DNA of 64,000 bases from Prevotella sp. (GCA_015060535.1 SUYH01000007.1:1-64000); one strand, 5' to 3'; counted from the stretch's first letter, positions 14,059 through 23,143 are shown. Notes: a model not told the origin generated them from the sequence alone. Numbers and translations: made by a program.

Positions 14059-14526
14059 CTATTTGCCAATCAGGGTCAGCATCTTTTTGGCATCCTCGTC
14101 GCCTTCGGCAGCCTTCTTGCGTATCTTGGCCAGGATTTCAGGCCCTTTCTTCTTGTGGGCGACAGCTCTTTTCAGCCACGTTTTGGCTTTTTTCTCGTCA
14201 GCGGTCAGCCCGCCCTTTCCCTTCAGGTAGGCTTTTCCTACTTCATATTCTGCCTTAGCGTATTCCTGTTTGGCTGACTTCATGAACAGCTCGGTGGCCT
14301 TCTGGCGGTTCTTGTCAACGCCGTAGCCTTCCTTATAGCACTTGCCTAATCGGTATTGTGCCTTCTTGTGGCCTTTGTCGGCGGCGGCCTTCAGCTTGGG
14401 AACGGCTTGTTGGTAGTTCTTGGCTTCATACAGCGCCTTGCCTTCTTCGTAGAGCGCGTCGGCGTTCTGTGCGCTGGCAACCATTGTGGTTACTGCCAGC
14501 AGCAGGGTCATCATCCATTTTCTCAT
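14059..14526 (-). CDS. Secreted Sel1/TPR-like repeat protein
   Basis: Repeats AQYRLGKCYKEGYGVDKNRQKATELFMKSA and AEYEVGKAYLKGKGGLTADEKKAKTWLKRA. Confidence 0.8.
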   Translation of the reverse strand: MRKWMMTLLLAVTTMVASAQNADALYEEGKALYEAKNYQQAVPKLKAAADKGHKKAQYRLGKCYKEGYGVDKNRQKATELFMKSAKQEYAKAEYEVGKAYLKGKGGLTADEKKAKTWLKRAVAHKKKGPEILAKIRKKAAEGDEDAKKMLTLIGK

Positions 14527-14558
14527 TCTACTTTTTATTTTATAAAATAATGTGCAGG

Positions 14559-14624
14559 CAAAGGTACTACTTTTCTGCTAAATGACCAAAGATAATCAGC
14601 GAATAGCGGTTTTTGATAAGCAAA
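14559..14624 (-). promoter_or_regulatory. Promoter module: TTTGCTTAT / TTCGCTGAT direct repeat 21 bp apart, TTTG (-33), N20, TACCTTTG (-7)
   Basis: Same spacing as the modules at 15396 and 17025; upstream half-site weaker. Confidence 0.55.
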
Positions 14625-14666
14625 TTTTTGCACAACAAAATTATGGAAGGCATCCATCGGCATGGC

Positions 14667-14948
14667 TTAACTTTGCTCCCTGTACTCCGTGGGCGACAGC
14701 CCTGTGTTCTTCTTGTAGAAACGGCTGAACGAGGCCTGTTCGCTGAAGCCGAGGCGGATAGCTATCTCCTGCACGGTCAGTTGGCGGTGATAGCGCAGCA
14801 ATATCTTAGCCTGAATAGTGACGTAGCTGTTAATCCAGTCGAGGGCGTTGATGTTGGTGTGCTGCTTGATGATGGTGGCGAAGTGCTTGGGCGCAGAGGT
14901 GGAACATGTCGGCATAGAAACGCACACGAGCGGAACAGCCACCATCAC
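14667..14948 (-). pseudogene. 5'-truncated, frameshifted AraC family regulator
   Basis: Second HTH intact (LTVQEIAIRLGFSEQASFSRFYKKNTGLSPTEYRE); RFYADMFHLC lies in a different frame from APKHFATII; N-terminal two thirds missing. Confidence 0.65.
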
Positions 14949-15180
14949 CGACGACTATTCCTCATCGACACAGTATTATAATGTGATACAATGTACGGGA
15001 GGCACGCTGACCACCACTTCGACCAGCGGCAGCGGTACCATCAACACCACGACAGGCATCAGTGAAATCGTCAATAGTCAATCGTCAAATAGTCAATCTG
15101 TTTACACTCTCGACGGTCGCCGAGCAAATGCTTCTACGAAGGGCATCGTTATCCAGAACGGCAAGAAAGTCATCAAATGA
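14930..15180 (+). pseudogene. 3' remnant of a beta-helix/adhesin-like gene with sorting-like C-terminus
   Basis: EIVNSQSSNSQSVYTLDGRRANASTKGIVIQNGKKVIK almost identical to the C-terminus of the 15489-16859 gene; no own 5' end. Confidence 0.65.
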
Positions 15181-15251
15181 TTTTTGGCGGGGTGCTTAGT
15201 TTTTGTTACTACTGTTCATACATTTTCTTTTTTCGCCTCTTCCTATTTTTC

Positions 15252-15335
15252 GTACCCAAGTTAGAAACTTATGTACCTAACTTGGGTACATATGTTTCCA
15301 ACTTGCGAACATATGTACCCAACTTGGAAACATAA
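15252..15335. repeat. Four-copy 21-bp tandem repeat
   Basis: gtacccaagttagaaacttat / gtacctaacttgggtacatat / gtttccaacttgcgaacatat / gtacccaacttggaaacataa. Confidence 0.8.
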
Positions 15336-15395
15336 ATTTTTACCCTGCAAAAAAACATTTATCTTCCAGAATGGTAAAAAGCGCATCCAATAGGA

Positions 15396-15461
15396 TTCGC
15401 TGAATGAATGAGCCGTTTGGCTGAAAAGATTTGCGGATGAGTGCTGTTGTTGGTAACTTTG
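15396..15461 (+). promoter_or_regulatory. Promoter module A: TTCGCTGAA / TTGGCTGAA (21-bp spacing), TTTG, N20, TAACTTTG
   Basis: Aligns base-for-base in spacing with 17025-17090. Confidence 0.7.
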
Positions 15462-15488
15462 CTTCCGCAAACTATTAAAACATGCGTT

Positions 15489-16859
15489 ATGAAGAAAGTC
15501 TTATTATCAACAGCACTCATTTCAGTATGCCTGATGGCCAGCGCACAAACGCGGGCTGGCGGCTCGTCATCGTCAAAGACTCCGGCAGGGGCAGCCTACA
15601 CGCTCTTAGACGGCTCGACAGTAACAAAGAGCGGCGAGACACTCGCTACAGAGACCTCCGACTACAATGTGGTGCAGGTGACGAAGGGAACGCTCAACCT
15701 GACGAACTGCACCGTCACGAAGACGGGCGACTACAGCAGCAGCTACTCAGGCGACGACACCAGCTTTTACGGTACAAACTCGGCCGTCTATGCTTCAGGC
15801 ACAGGCGCAGAGATTAATATGGAGGGCGGCAGCGTCAGCACCAACGCCAAGGGTGCGAATGCCGTCTTTGCCACTAACGGAGCCACCATCAACGTCGCGG
15901 ACATCACCATCGACAACCAGAAGAGCGTCAGCCGAGGACTGCATTGTACGGGCGGTGGCATCATCAACGCCACGAATGTCAACATCACCACTCGCAGCGA
16001 GACCTCATCGACCGTAGCTACCGACCGTGGGGGCGGCACCGTCACCGTGCGTGGCGGCACCATCACCGCCAAGGGCAGCAAGTCGTCGGTGCTCTACTCC
16101 ACGGGAACAATCAGCGTCGACGGCATCACGGGCCTGTCGGAGAAAGGACCGATGGCAACGGTAGAGGGTGCCAACACCGTTATCATCGAAAACAGCCAGA
16201 TGACATCCAGTTCAGATGCGCGAGGCATCCTGCTCCACCAGTCGAACTCCGGCGATGCCGAGGGTACGAAGCCCGTCTGCAACGTCACCAACTCGACGCT
16301 GACCACCACCGACAGCAACGCACCGCTTTGCTTTGTGACCAACGTCACCGCCACCCTGACGCTGACGGACGTGACGCTCAACGTGGCCAGCGGAAAGTTG
16401 ATGAGTGTGGAATACTACAAACGCGGCGAAGGTTCGACGGGTCACCTCGTGCTGCAAACCACCAAGGACAGCTGGACATATACGGGCAGCGTGGATGCCG
16501 ACAACGTGAACAATGCGGCAGTCACCGTAGGCGAGAACGTCACCTGGAACGGCGCGATGGACTCCGACAACAATGCCGTCTCGACCGCTGTCACCATCGA
16601 GAGCGGAGCCGTATGGAACCTCACGGGCAACAGCTACGTCACGACCCTCACCAACAACGGCACCGTCATTACCAACGGCTACACGCTGAGTTACAAGACG
16701 CTTAGCGGAAGTGGCACCATCGGCGAGACATCGGGTATCGACGAAATCGTAAATAGTCAATCGTCAAATAGTAAATCCATTTTTACCCTTGATGGTCGCC
16801 GTGCCGATGCTTCCACGAAGGGTATTGTTATCCAGAATGGTAAGAAAGTCATCAAGTGA
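15489..16859 (+). CDS. Secreted beta-helix/adhesin-like protein with T9SS-like C-terminal domain
   Basis: Signal peptide, NAT/GGTITxxG-type parallel beta-helix repeats, C-terminus FTLDGRR..KGIVIQNGKKVIK. Confidence 0.7.
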   Translation: MKKVLLSTALISVCLMASAQTRAGGSSSSKTPAGAAYTLLDGSTVTKSGETLATETSDYNVVQVTKGTLNLTNCTVTKTGDYSSSYSGDDTSFYGTNSAVYASGTGAEINMEGGSVSTNAKGANAVFATNGATINVADITIDNQKSVSRGLHCTGGGIINATNVNITTRSETSSTVATDRGGGTVTVRGGTITAKGSKSSVLYSTGTISVDGITGLSEKGPMATVEGANTVIIENSQMTSSSDARGILLHQSNSGDAEGTKPVCNVTNSTLTTTDSNAPLCFVTNVTATLTLTDVTLNVASGKLMSVEYYKRGEGSTGHLVLQTTKDSWTYTGSVDADNVNNAAVTVGENVTWNGAMDSDNNAVSTAVTIESGAVWNLTGNSYVTTLTNNGTVITNGYTLSYKTLSGSGTIGETSGIDEIVNSQSSNSKSIFTLDGRRADASTKGIVIQNGKKVIK

Positions 16860-17024
16860 TTTTTCTTTTCCATACGACCCCCAAAATTGGCATTTTTTTT
16901 CTCGCCATCCTACCAAATGCCAAACATTTCGGATAAATCGTTAAGGGGATTCGTCGAGAAAATGAGTACTTTTGTCCGCTAAATGAATACTCACTAACCC
17001 CAACCAATGGCTGATGAAAGAAAA

Positions 17025-17090
17025 TTCGCTGAAAGAAACGGGCAGTTCGCTGAAAGAATTTGGTGAATTGCTACAGACGGACTAATTTTG
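17025..17090 (+). promoter_or_regulatory. Promoter module B: TTCGCTGAAAGAA x2 (21-bp spacing), TTTG, N20, TAATTTTG
   Basis: Perfect 13-bp direct repeats at 17025 and 17046; -33/-7 spacing identical to module A. Confidence 0.75.
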
Positions 17091-17158
17091 CAGACACAAC
17101 ATATAATAAAAGGAATTGAACCGAAAATAAAAACATTTATTAACAAACAACTTACGAT

Positions 17159-17539
17159 ATGAAGAAAACTTTATTATTATTCCTAATGGCTATGATGGGA
17201 ACGATGGGCATGAAGGCTGCCGACTATCCCTACCTGACATTCGAACTAACCGACGGCACAAAAGCCTCTGTGTCTGTATCTTCCGATGTGGCCATGACGT
17301 TCAGCGGCAGCACGCTGACCATTGGCTCTGAGACATTCACGCTGACCAACCTCAGCAAGATGTATTTCTCGACTTCCGACGAGACTACTACGGGCATCTC
17401 TGCCTTGGAGACTGCCGACAGCAATGAAATAGAAGCCATCTACAACCTGCAAGGTCACAAGGTGAGCCGCGACCAGATGCAACGTGGCGTCTATATCATC
17501 AAGACAAAGAAAGGAACCTCTAAAATCACGGTGAAATGA
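17159..17539 (+). CDS. Small secreted protein with T9SS-like C-terminus
   Basis: Signal peptide; IYNLQGHKVSRDQMQRGVYIIKTKKGTSKITVK. Confidence 0.65.
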   Translation: MKKTLLLFLMAMMGTMGMKAADYPYLTFELTDGTKASVSVSSDVAMTFSGSTLTIGSETFTLTNLSKMYFSTSDETTTGISALETADSNEIEAIYNLQGHKVSRDQMQRGVYIIKTKKGTSKITVK

Positions 17540-19803
17540 AAAAGTTATTCTCTATACTTGCAGCGCTCATGCTGACGATAGCAGCAGGAGCCCAGACGCT
17601 GAGTATCACCACCAGCAGCGGTACGAAATCGTATAGTGCGGCAGACCTCACCTCGACTTCGCCCGTTACGTTCTCTAACGGTTCAACCATGACTGTTGGT
17701 AGCGATACCTATACGATTAGCGACATCACGAGTGCCGGAGCAGCCGACGTGGATGCCAATGAGGTACACATTATTTATAATGGTACATCGGCATCGGTAG
17801 TCATGGCTACCAATGTCGTCAGCTATGTCACCGCATCCGTCAGCGGAGCGCATGTGACGATTACCCAGTCAAACACTGACGCTGTAGACGGCGACGAGAT
17901 TACCTATGTGCTCACAGGAACCTCTACCGACGGCTCGCTGACGCTGGGCGGCTCGTATAAATGTACAGTCTCGCTGGCCGGTGTGACGCTGACCAACCCC
18001 AGCGGTGCTGCCATCAATATCACCAACTCGAAGCGCATACAGCTCAGCGCGAAGAAGGACACAGAGAACACGCTGACCGATGGTAGCGGTTCGCAGAAGG
18101 CTTGCATCTACTCGAAGGGACAGTTGCAGCTACAGGGCAACGGCACACTCAACGTAGTGGGCAACTACAAGCACGGCATCAAGTCGGCATCGTATATCGA
18201 GATTAAGAACCTGACGCTGAACATCACTTCCACCGTCAGCGACGGTATCAACTGCGAGGAGTATTTCCTCATGAAGAGCGGTACGGTAACCATCAGCGGT
18301 GTGGGCGACGACGGCATCCAGTGTGACCTGGGCGGAACCACTTCTACAGGTGTAACCACCGACCACGAGGACGAGGATACGGGTAACATCTACCTCGAGG
18401 GCGGAACGCTGAATGTGACAGCTACAGCAACAGCTACAAAGTGTGTGAAGTGCGACGGCAGCATTACAGTAACTGACGGTACCTATACGCTGAATGCCCA
18501 AGGTGGTGTCGATACCAGCGACGCTACCGATCTCTCCTACGCAGCAGGCTTCAAGGCTGACGGTGATTTCACTCAGAGCGGTGGTACAATCACCATCACC
18601 GTGACGGGTGCTTCTGGACGTGGTATCGGTGTTGACGGAACCTTCACTTCTGCGGCAAGCAGCACGGGTACGCTGACTATCACCAACAGCGGTGCGCTGA
18701 CCAGTTCAGGCTCCAGCTATTTTGCTACCGCCAAGGGTATCAAGGCTGGTGTCGTTGCCATCAATGGCGGAACGATTGACGTCACCATGAGCGGACAGGC
18801 CAGCAAGGCCATCAAGAGCGACGAGGACGACGGCAGCGGTAACATGACGATTACTGGCGGTACCATCACTATCACTAATAGCGGTGCAGGCGGCTACGAC
18901 GGCACAGACAAGGATGCCAAGGGCGCAGGCTGTCTGAAAGCCGACAAGAATATGGAGATCAGTGGTGGCACGATCACGCTGAAGGCTACTGGTACTGGCG
19001 GCAAGGGCATCAAGGCAGACGGTACGCTGACCATCTCTGACGGTACCATCTCGGCAACGACTACTGGTAGCCAGTATAAGTACAGCAGCAGTGTGACGGC
19101 TTCGCCTAAGGCTATCAAGAGCACAGGCGCCATGACCATCAGCGGCGGCAGCATCTATGCCAAGTCGGGCAACCACGAAGGCATTGAATCGAAGAGCACC
19201 ATCAGCATTAGCGGCGGATACGTCTATGCTGAGGCCAGCGACGATGCTATCAATTCGTCAGGCGACTTCACCATCTCTGGCGGCTACGTGATGGCCAATT
19301 CGACAGGCAACGACGGTCTGGATGCCAATGGCAACTTCTATATCAAGGGTGGCAATGTCTTTGCTGTGGCTACGTCTCAGCCTGAGGTAGGTATCGATGC
19401 CAACACTGAGGGGCAGAAACAGCTCTACATTACAGGTGGCAACGTGGTGGCTATCGGCGGCTTTGAAAGCGGTGCCAGCATCTCGGGTGGTACGGCCAAG
19501 TCGGCCAGCTACAGCAAGGGTACATGGTACGGACTCTATAATGGCAGCACCCTGGCCTTCGCCTTCAAGGTGCCTTCGAACAGCAGCATGGGTTCGTCAA
19601 TGGCTGTCTACACCACCAGCACACCAGCCCTGAAATCAGGCGTGACAGGCAGCGGCACCAGCTTCTGGAACAACTATGGATATACCAGTGCCAGTGGTGG
19701 CTCTGATGTGACATTGAGCACCTACTCGTCATCAGGCGGCGGTGGTGGCAACCAGCCTGGCGGTGGTGGCAACCAGCCTGGCGGTGGTGGCTTTGGACGT
19801 TAA
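17536..19803 (+). CDS. Cthe_2159-like carbohydrate-binding beta-helix protein with Gly-rich C-terminus
   Basis: GDEITYVLTGTSTDGSLTLGGSYKCTVSLAGVTLTNPSGAAI..KHGIKS..DGINCE..DDGIQCD; ATGA overlap with previous CDS. Confidence 0.78.
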   Translation: MKKLFSILAALMLTIAAGAQTLSITTSSGTKSYSAADLTSTSPVTFSNGSTMTVGSDTYTISDITSAGAADVDANEVHIIYNGTSASVVMATNVVSYVTASVSGAHVTITQSNTDAVDGDEITYVLTGTSTDGSLTLGGSYKCTVSLAGVTLTNPSGAAINITNSKRIQLSAKKDTENTLTDGSGSQKACIYSKGQLQLQGNGTLNVVGNYKHGIKSASYIEIKNLTLNITSTVSDGINCEEYFLMKSGTVTISGVGDDGIQCDLGGTTSTGVTTDHEDEDTGNIYLEGGTLNVTATATATKCVKCDGSITVTDGTYTLNAQGGVDTSDATDLSYAAGFKADGDFTQSGGTITITVTGASGRGIGVDGTFTSAASSTGTLTITNSGALTSSGSSYFATAKGIKAGVVAINGGTIDVTMSGQASKAIKSDEDDGSGNMTITGGTITITNSGAGGYDGTDKDAKGAGCLKADKNMEISGGTITLKATGTGGKGIKADGTLTISDGTISATTTGSQYKYSSSVTASPKAIKSTGAMTISGGSIYAKSGNHEGIESKSTISISGGYVYAEASDDAINSSGDFTISGGYVMANSTGNDGLDANGNFYIKGGNVFAVATSQPEVGIDANTEGQKQLYITGGNVVAIGGFESGASISGGTAKSASYSKGTWYGLYNGSTLAFAFKVPSNSSMGSSMAVYTTSTPALKSGVTGSGTSFWNNYGYTSASGGSDVTLSTYSSSGGGGGNQPGGGGNQPGGGGFGR

Positions 19804-19826
19804 GTGAAGAGCAAGTACAACAAGCT

Positions 19827-20576
19827 ATGACCGACCTGTTAAGCACCTTCGCCCCCATCACGCTGGAAGAGATGTCGAGCGTGAAGCTGATGAACCGCAC
19901 GGACACCAAGTTTGTGACCAATCTCCAGAAGCTGCGCGAGCTTCTGGAGATGGCCCAACAGGACTACTACGTGCAGGACATCGACGGCGGCCGAAACCTG
20001 GAGTACGACACGACATACTTCGACACCACCAGCTTCGACATGTACTGCGTACACCAGCACGGCCACACCAACCGCCAGAAGATACGCTTCCGTACCTATT
20101 GCATCAGCGGCCTGCAGTTCATGGAGGTGAAGACCAAGAACAACCACGGGCGCACCAAGAAGAAGCGCATCGAGGTGACCGACATGAACCTCAACGACGA
20201 AGAGAAGCGCCTCTTCCTGGGCAAGCACCTGCGCTACGGCGTAGACACCCTGCAGCCTGCGCTGAACAACCACTTCTCGCGCATCACGCTGGTGAACAAG
20301 GGTAAGACCGAACGGCTGACCATCGACTCAGGGCTGCGATTCCATAACCTCGTCAACGACACCAACCTCGATATGGACGACTTGGTCATCATCGAGCTGA
20401 AGCGCGACGGACTGGTTTACTCGCCTGTCTTGGAGATGCTCCGCCAGCTGCGCATCCAGCCCCACGGGTTCTCCAAATACTGTATGGGGTCGGCACTCAC
20501 AGGCAGCGACCATCTCGCCGTCAACCGTTTCAAGCGCAAGTTGATAGAGGTGGGCAAGTTAGTGAAACAACAATAG
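19827..20576 (+). CDS. VTC domain (polyphosphate polymerase-like) protein
   Basis: LMNRTDTKFV, YDTTYFDT, QKIRFRTY, FMEVKTKNNHGRTKKKRIE, VIIELKRDG: triphosphate-tunnel charged motifs. Confidence 0.82.
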   Translation: MTDLLSTFAPITLEEMSSVKLMNRTDTKFVTNLQKLRELLEMAQQDYYVQDIDGGRNLEYDTTYFDTTSFDMYCVHQHGHTNRQKIRFRTYCISGLQFMEVKTKNNHGRTKKKRIEVTDMNLNDEEKRLFLGKHLRYGVDTLQPALNNHFSRITLVNKGKTERLTIDSGLRFHNLVNDTNLDMDDLVIIELKRDGLVYSPVLEMLRQLRIQPHGFSKYCMGSALTGSDHLAVNRFKRKLIEVGKLVKQQ

Positions 20577-20601
20577 AAACAAAACAAAAATACTAATCGT
20601 T

Positions 20602-21279
20602 ATGCAAGACTTATTTTCCAACGGCTTTGCCGACATCCTGCTGCGGTTCGCCATCTGTATCCTCGTGAACTGGGGCATTGTACATTTCCTCTATTTCAAG
20701 AAGAGCCAGCGTCGCGACTTCTACTTCACATTCATCATCATCTCGGTAGCCATCTTCTTCCTCGTCTACCTGATGATGGGTATGGATCGTGGTAAGGCTA
20801 CGATGGGTGTAGGACTCGGACTCTTCGGCATCTTCAGCATCATGCGTTATCGCACCGACTCGATGCCTGTTCGCGAGATGACCTATCTCTTTGTAGTAGT
20901 ATGCCTCTCTGTGGTTCACGCTATGGCTGATATGGTGGGCGTTGACGCCAACGGTAAAATCGTCGGCACACCCATTGCCGAACTGGTGGTCATCGACATC
21001 ATCGTCATCCTGGCCATCATCATCTTCGAAAAGATGCTGAAGATGGAAACCACCAAACTGGTGCAGTACGACCGCATCGAGCTGATTAAGCCTGAGAAGC
21101 GCGACGAACTGATTGCCGACTTGGAGCAACGTCTGGGCATCAAGGTGTTCGACGTGAAGGTAGGTGCCGTCGACTTCCTGCGTGATATGGCTATGCTGCG
21201 TGTCAGCTATGAAGGCGAGAGTGCCGGCGAGGTAGACCAGAAGATAAAAATCAAAAACTCAGAATATGCGAATGTTTAG
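20602..21279 (+). CDS. DUF4956 family membrane protein
   Basis: N-terminal TM segments, ATMGVGLGLFGIFSIMRYRTDSMPVREMTYLF. Confidence 0.8.
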   Translation: MQDLFSNGFADILLRFAICILVNWGIVHFLYFKKSQRRDFYFTFIIISVAIFFLVYLMMGMDRGKATMGVGLGLFGIFSIMRYRTDSMPVREMTYLFVVVCLSVVHAMADMVGVDANGKIVGTPIAELVVIDIIVILAIIIFEKMLKMETTKLVQYDRIELIKPEKRDELIADLEQRLGIKVFDVKVGAVDFLRDMAMLRVSYEGESAGEVDQKIKIKNSEYANV

Positions 21280-22018
21280 AATCACCTTGGCGGCTCTGGC
21301 GCTGACAGCCCTGAGCCAGCCGTTGATGGCACAGAGTGAGGCAGGCCTGCTGATGGAGGTGGGTGCCGAGAAGAAGCTGTCGAAGAAGTTCAGCGTTGGG
21401 CTGGAAGCCGACATGCGTACTCGTAACAACCTGAAGACGATGGATCGCTGGAGCATCGGCGTCAGTGCCTCGTACAAACCCATCAAGTACCTGAAGTTCA
21501 ATGCTGGTTATACGTTGCTGGACAACAACTTCCGTGAGAAGATCAGCTACAATACCAGTGGCAGCTACAACAACTGGCGACCCTCCTATTGGGGCATCCG
21601 CCATCGTCTGCACGCCTCTGTTACAGGCACCTATAAGTTCCGGAACAACCTGCGCATCTCACTGCGCGAACGCTGGCAGTACACCTATCGTCCTGAGAAG
21701 ACCGTCACCCGTTGGGACTTCGACAACTCCTGGTGGGAAGACAAGGTGCGCTCGGGCAAGGGCAAGAACCAGTTGCGTTCCCGCTTGCAGTTGGAGTACG
21801 ACAAGAAGGGTGCCCTGCTGACGCCATTTGCCAGCGTCGAGCTTTACAACTCATGGGCTGTCGAGAAGATACGCTACACGGTGGGTACAGACTTCAATGT
21901 CACGAAGCAACATACCTTCAGCCTCTTCTACCGCTTCCAGAACATGAAGAATGTCGATGATGACGATTATGATCCCGATATGCACTATATCGGAGTAGGG
22001 TATAAGTTTAAATTCTAA
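21266..22018 (+). CDS. DUF2490-like outer-membrane beta-barrel
   Basis: KKFSVGLEADMRTRNNLKTMDRWSIGVSASYKPIKYLKFNAGYTLLDN; ends in aromatic IGVGYKFKF. Confidence 0.75.
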   Translation: MRMFRITLAALALTALSQPLMAQSEAGLLMEVGAEKKLSKKFSVGLEADMRTRNNLKTMDRWSIGVSASYKPIKYLKFNAGYTLLDNNFREKISYNTSGSYNNWRPSYWGIRHRLHASVTGTYKFRNNLRISLRERWQYTYRPEKTVTRWDFDNSWWEDKVRSGKGKNQLRSRLQLEYDKKGALLTPFASVELYNSWAVEKIRYTVGTDFNVTKQHTFSLFYRFQNMKNVDDDDYDPDMHYIGVGYKFKF

Positions 22019-22027
22019 AACGTAATA

Positions 22028-23143
22028 ATGATTATGAAAAAGTACATCACATACATCTGCTTGCTGGCATTGACACTCACCGCCTGCAAGAATGATGATA
22101 CCGACTTCAGTGCCTATACCGACGGGACAGCATCGACGGCAAATATCATCTATATAGCCTACAACGGCACCAGTGTCACCGTTACTGGCGACACCAACGG
22201 ATACGTGTCCTACAGCGGGGCTGATGTGACGGTGAATACAGGAACGGACACCGACTCGCTGCTGCTCGTGCTTAGCGGCAGCACCAGCGATGGCTCGCTG
22301 CTGATCTATCGTGAGAAGAAGTTCGGCATCAGGCTGAATGGAGTGACCATCAACAATACAGAAGGTCCAGCCATCAACAACCAGTGTAAGAAGTCGGTTT
22401 ACGTGGAAGTAGTCAGTGGTACAACAAACACGCTGACTGACGGCACGTCATATACCGAGCAGGACTACGACCAGAAGGGTGCCCTCTTTAGCGAGGGGCA
22501 GATCTATTTTAGCGGCAGTGGTACGCTCAACGTAGTGGGCAGTACGCAGAATGCAATTGCCTGCGACGACTATATCGTTGTTGATGAGGCTAGTATCACG
22601 GCTACATCGTCTACTGGTCATGGCATCAAGGTGAACGATGGTTTCTGGATGAACAGCGGCACGCTGACGGTCGATGTGACGGGCGATGGCTGTAAGGGTA
22701 TCAGCAACGACTCCATCACCGTCATTTCGGGTGGTACGATGGCCATTACGACATCTGGCGATTGTGTCTACGATGCAGAAGCTGCTGATTACAGCTCTGC
22801 TGCCTGCATCAAGAGCGACTATCAGTTTAAGATGACAGGTGGTATGGTGACGCTCGTCAGCTCAGGTGATGGCGGTAAGGGTATCAACTGCGACGAAGAT
22901 GTGGTCTTCAGCGGTGGCACGCTGACTGTTACCACAACAGGTGGTAATGAGGACGCCAAACCTAAGGGTGTGAAGGGAGATATGGGTATTATCGTCAGCG
23001 GTGGCTTGTTTAAGGTCAGCGTCAACAAGAGCTGGGCCTGCGACAATGGCACTGACAGCGATACTCCCGCCGACCACGTGACGGTAGTAGGTACGCCAAC
23101 CTCCTCGACTATCGAGAAGAAGTCTGTCGAGATTATCTTCTGA
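22028..23143 (+). CDS. Cthe_2159-like carbohydrate-binding lipoprotein
   Basis: Lipobox LALTLTACKND; same motif series as the 17536 gene. Confidence 0.75.
   Translation: MIMKKYITYICLLALTLTACKNDDTDFSAYTDGTASTANIIYIAYNGTSVTVTGDTNGYVSYSGADVTVNTGTDTDSLLLVLSGSTSDGSLLIYREKKFGIRLNGVTINNTEGPAINNQCKKSVYVEVVSGTTNTLTDGTSYTEQDYDQKGALFSEGQIYFSGSGTLNVVGSTQNAIACDDYIVVDEASITATSSTGHGIKVNDGFWMNSGTLTVDVTGDGCKGISNDSITVISGGTMAITTSGDCVYDAEAADYSSAACIKSDYQFKMTGGMVTLVSSGDGGKGINCDEDVVFSGGTLTVTTTGGNEDAKPKGVKGDMGIIVSGGLFKVSVNKSWACDNGTDSDTPADHVTVVGTPTSSTIEKKSVEIIF

Noticed and set aside
15261-15470. 69-aa minus-strand ORF with YICSQVG heptapeptide repeats as a real peptide
   Set aside because: Explained by the 21-bp tandem repeat; no ribosome-binding context or independent support.
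15944-16705. 253-aa ORF in an alternative frame of the beta-helix gene
   Set aside because: His/Arg/Gln-rich out-of-frame translation of a repetitive gene; no start context.
19827-20576. Claim that the VTC protein makes polyphosphate
   Set aside because: Domain pattern supports a triphosphate-tunnel fold only; product and substrate cannot be decided from sequence alone.
23133-23143. 11-bp convergent overlap of two genes as a regulatory antisense device
   Set aside because: Short convergent 3' overlaps are common in compact genomes.
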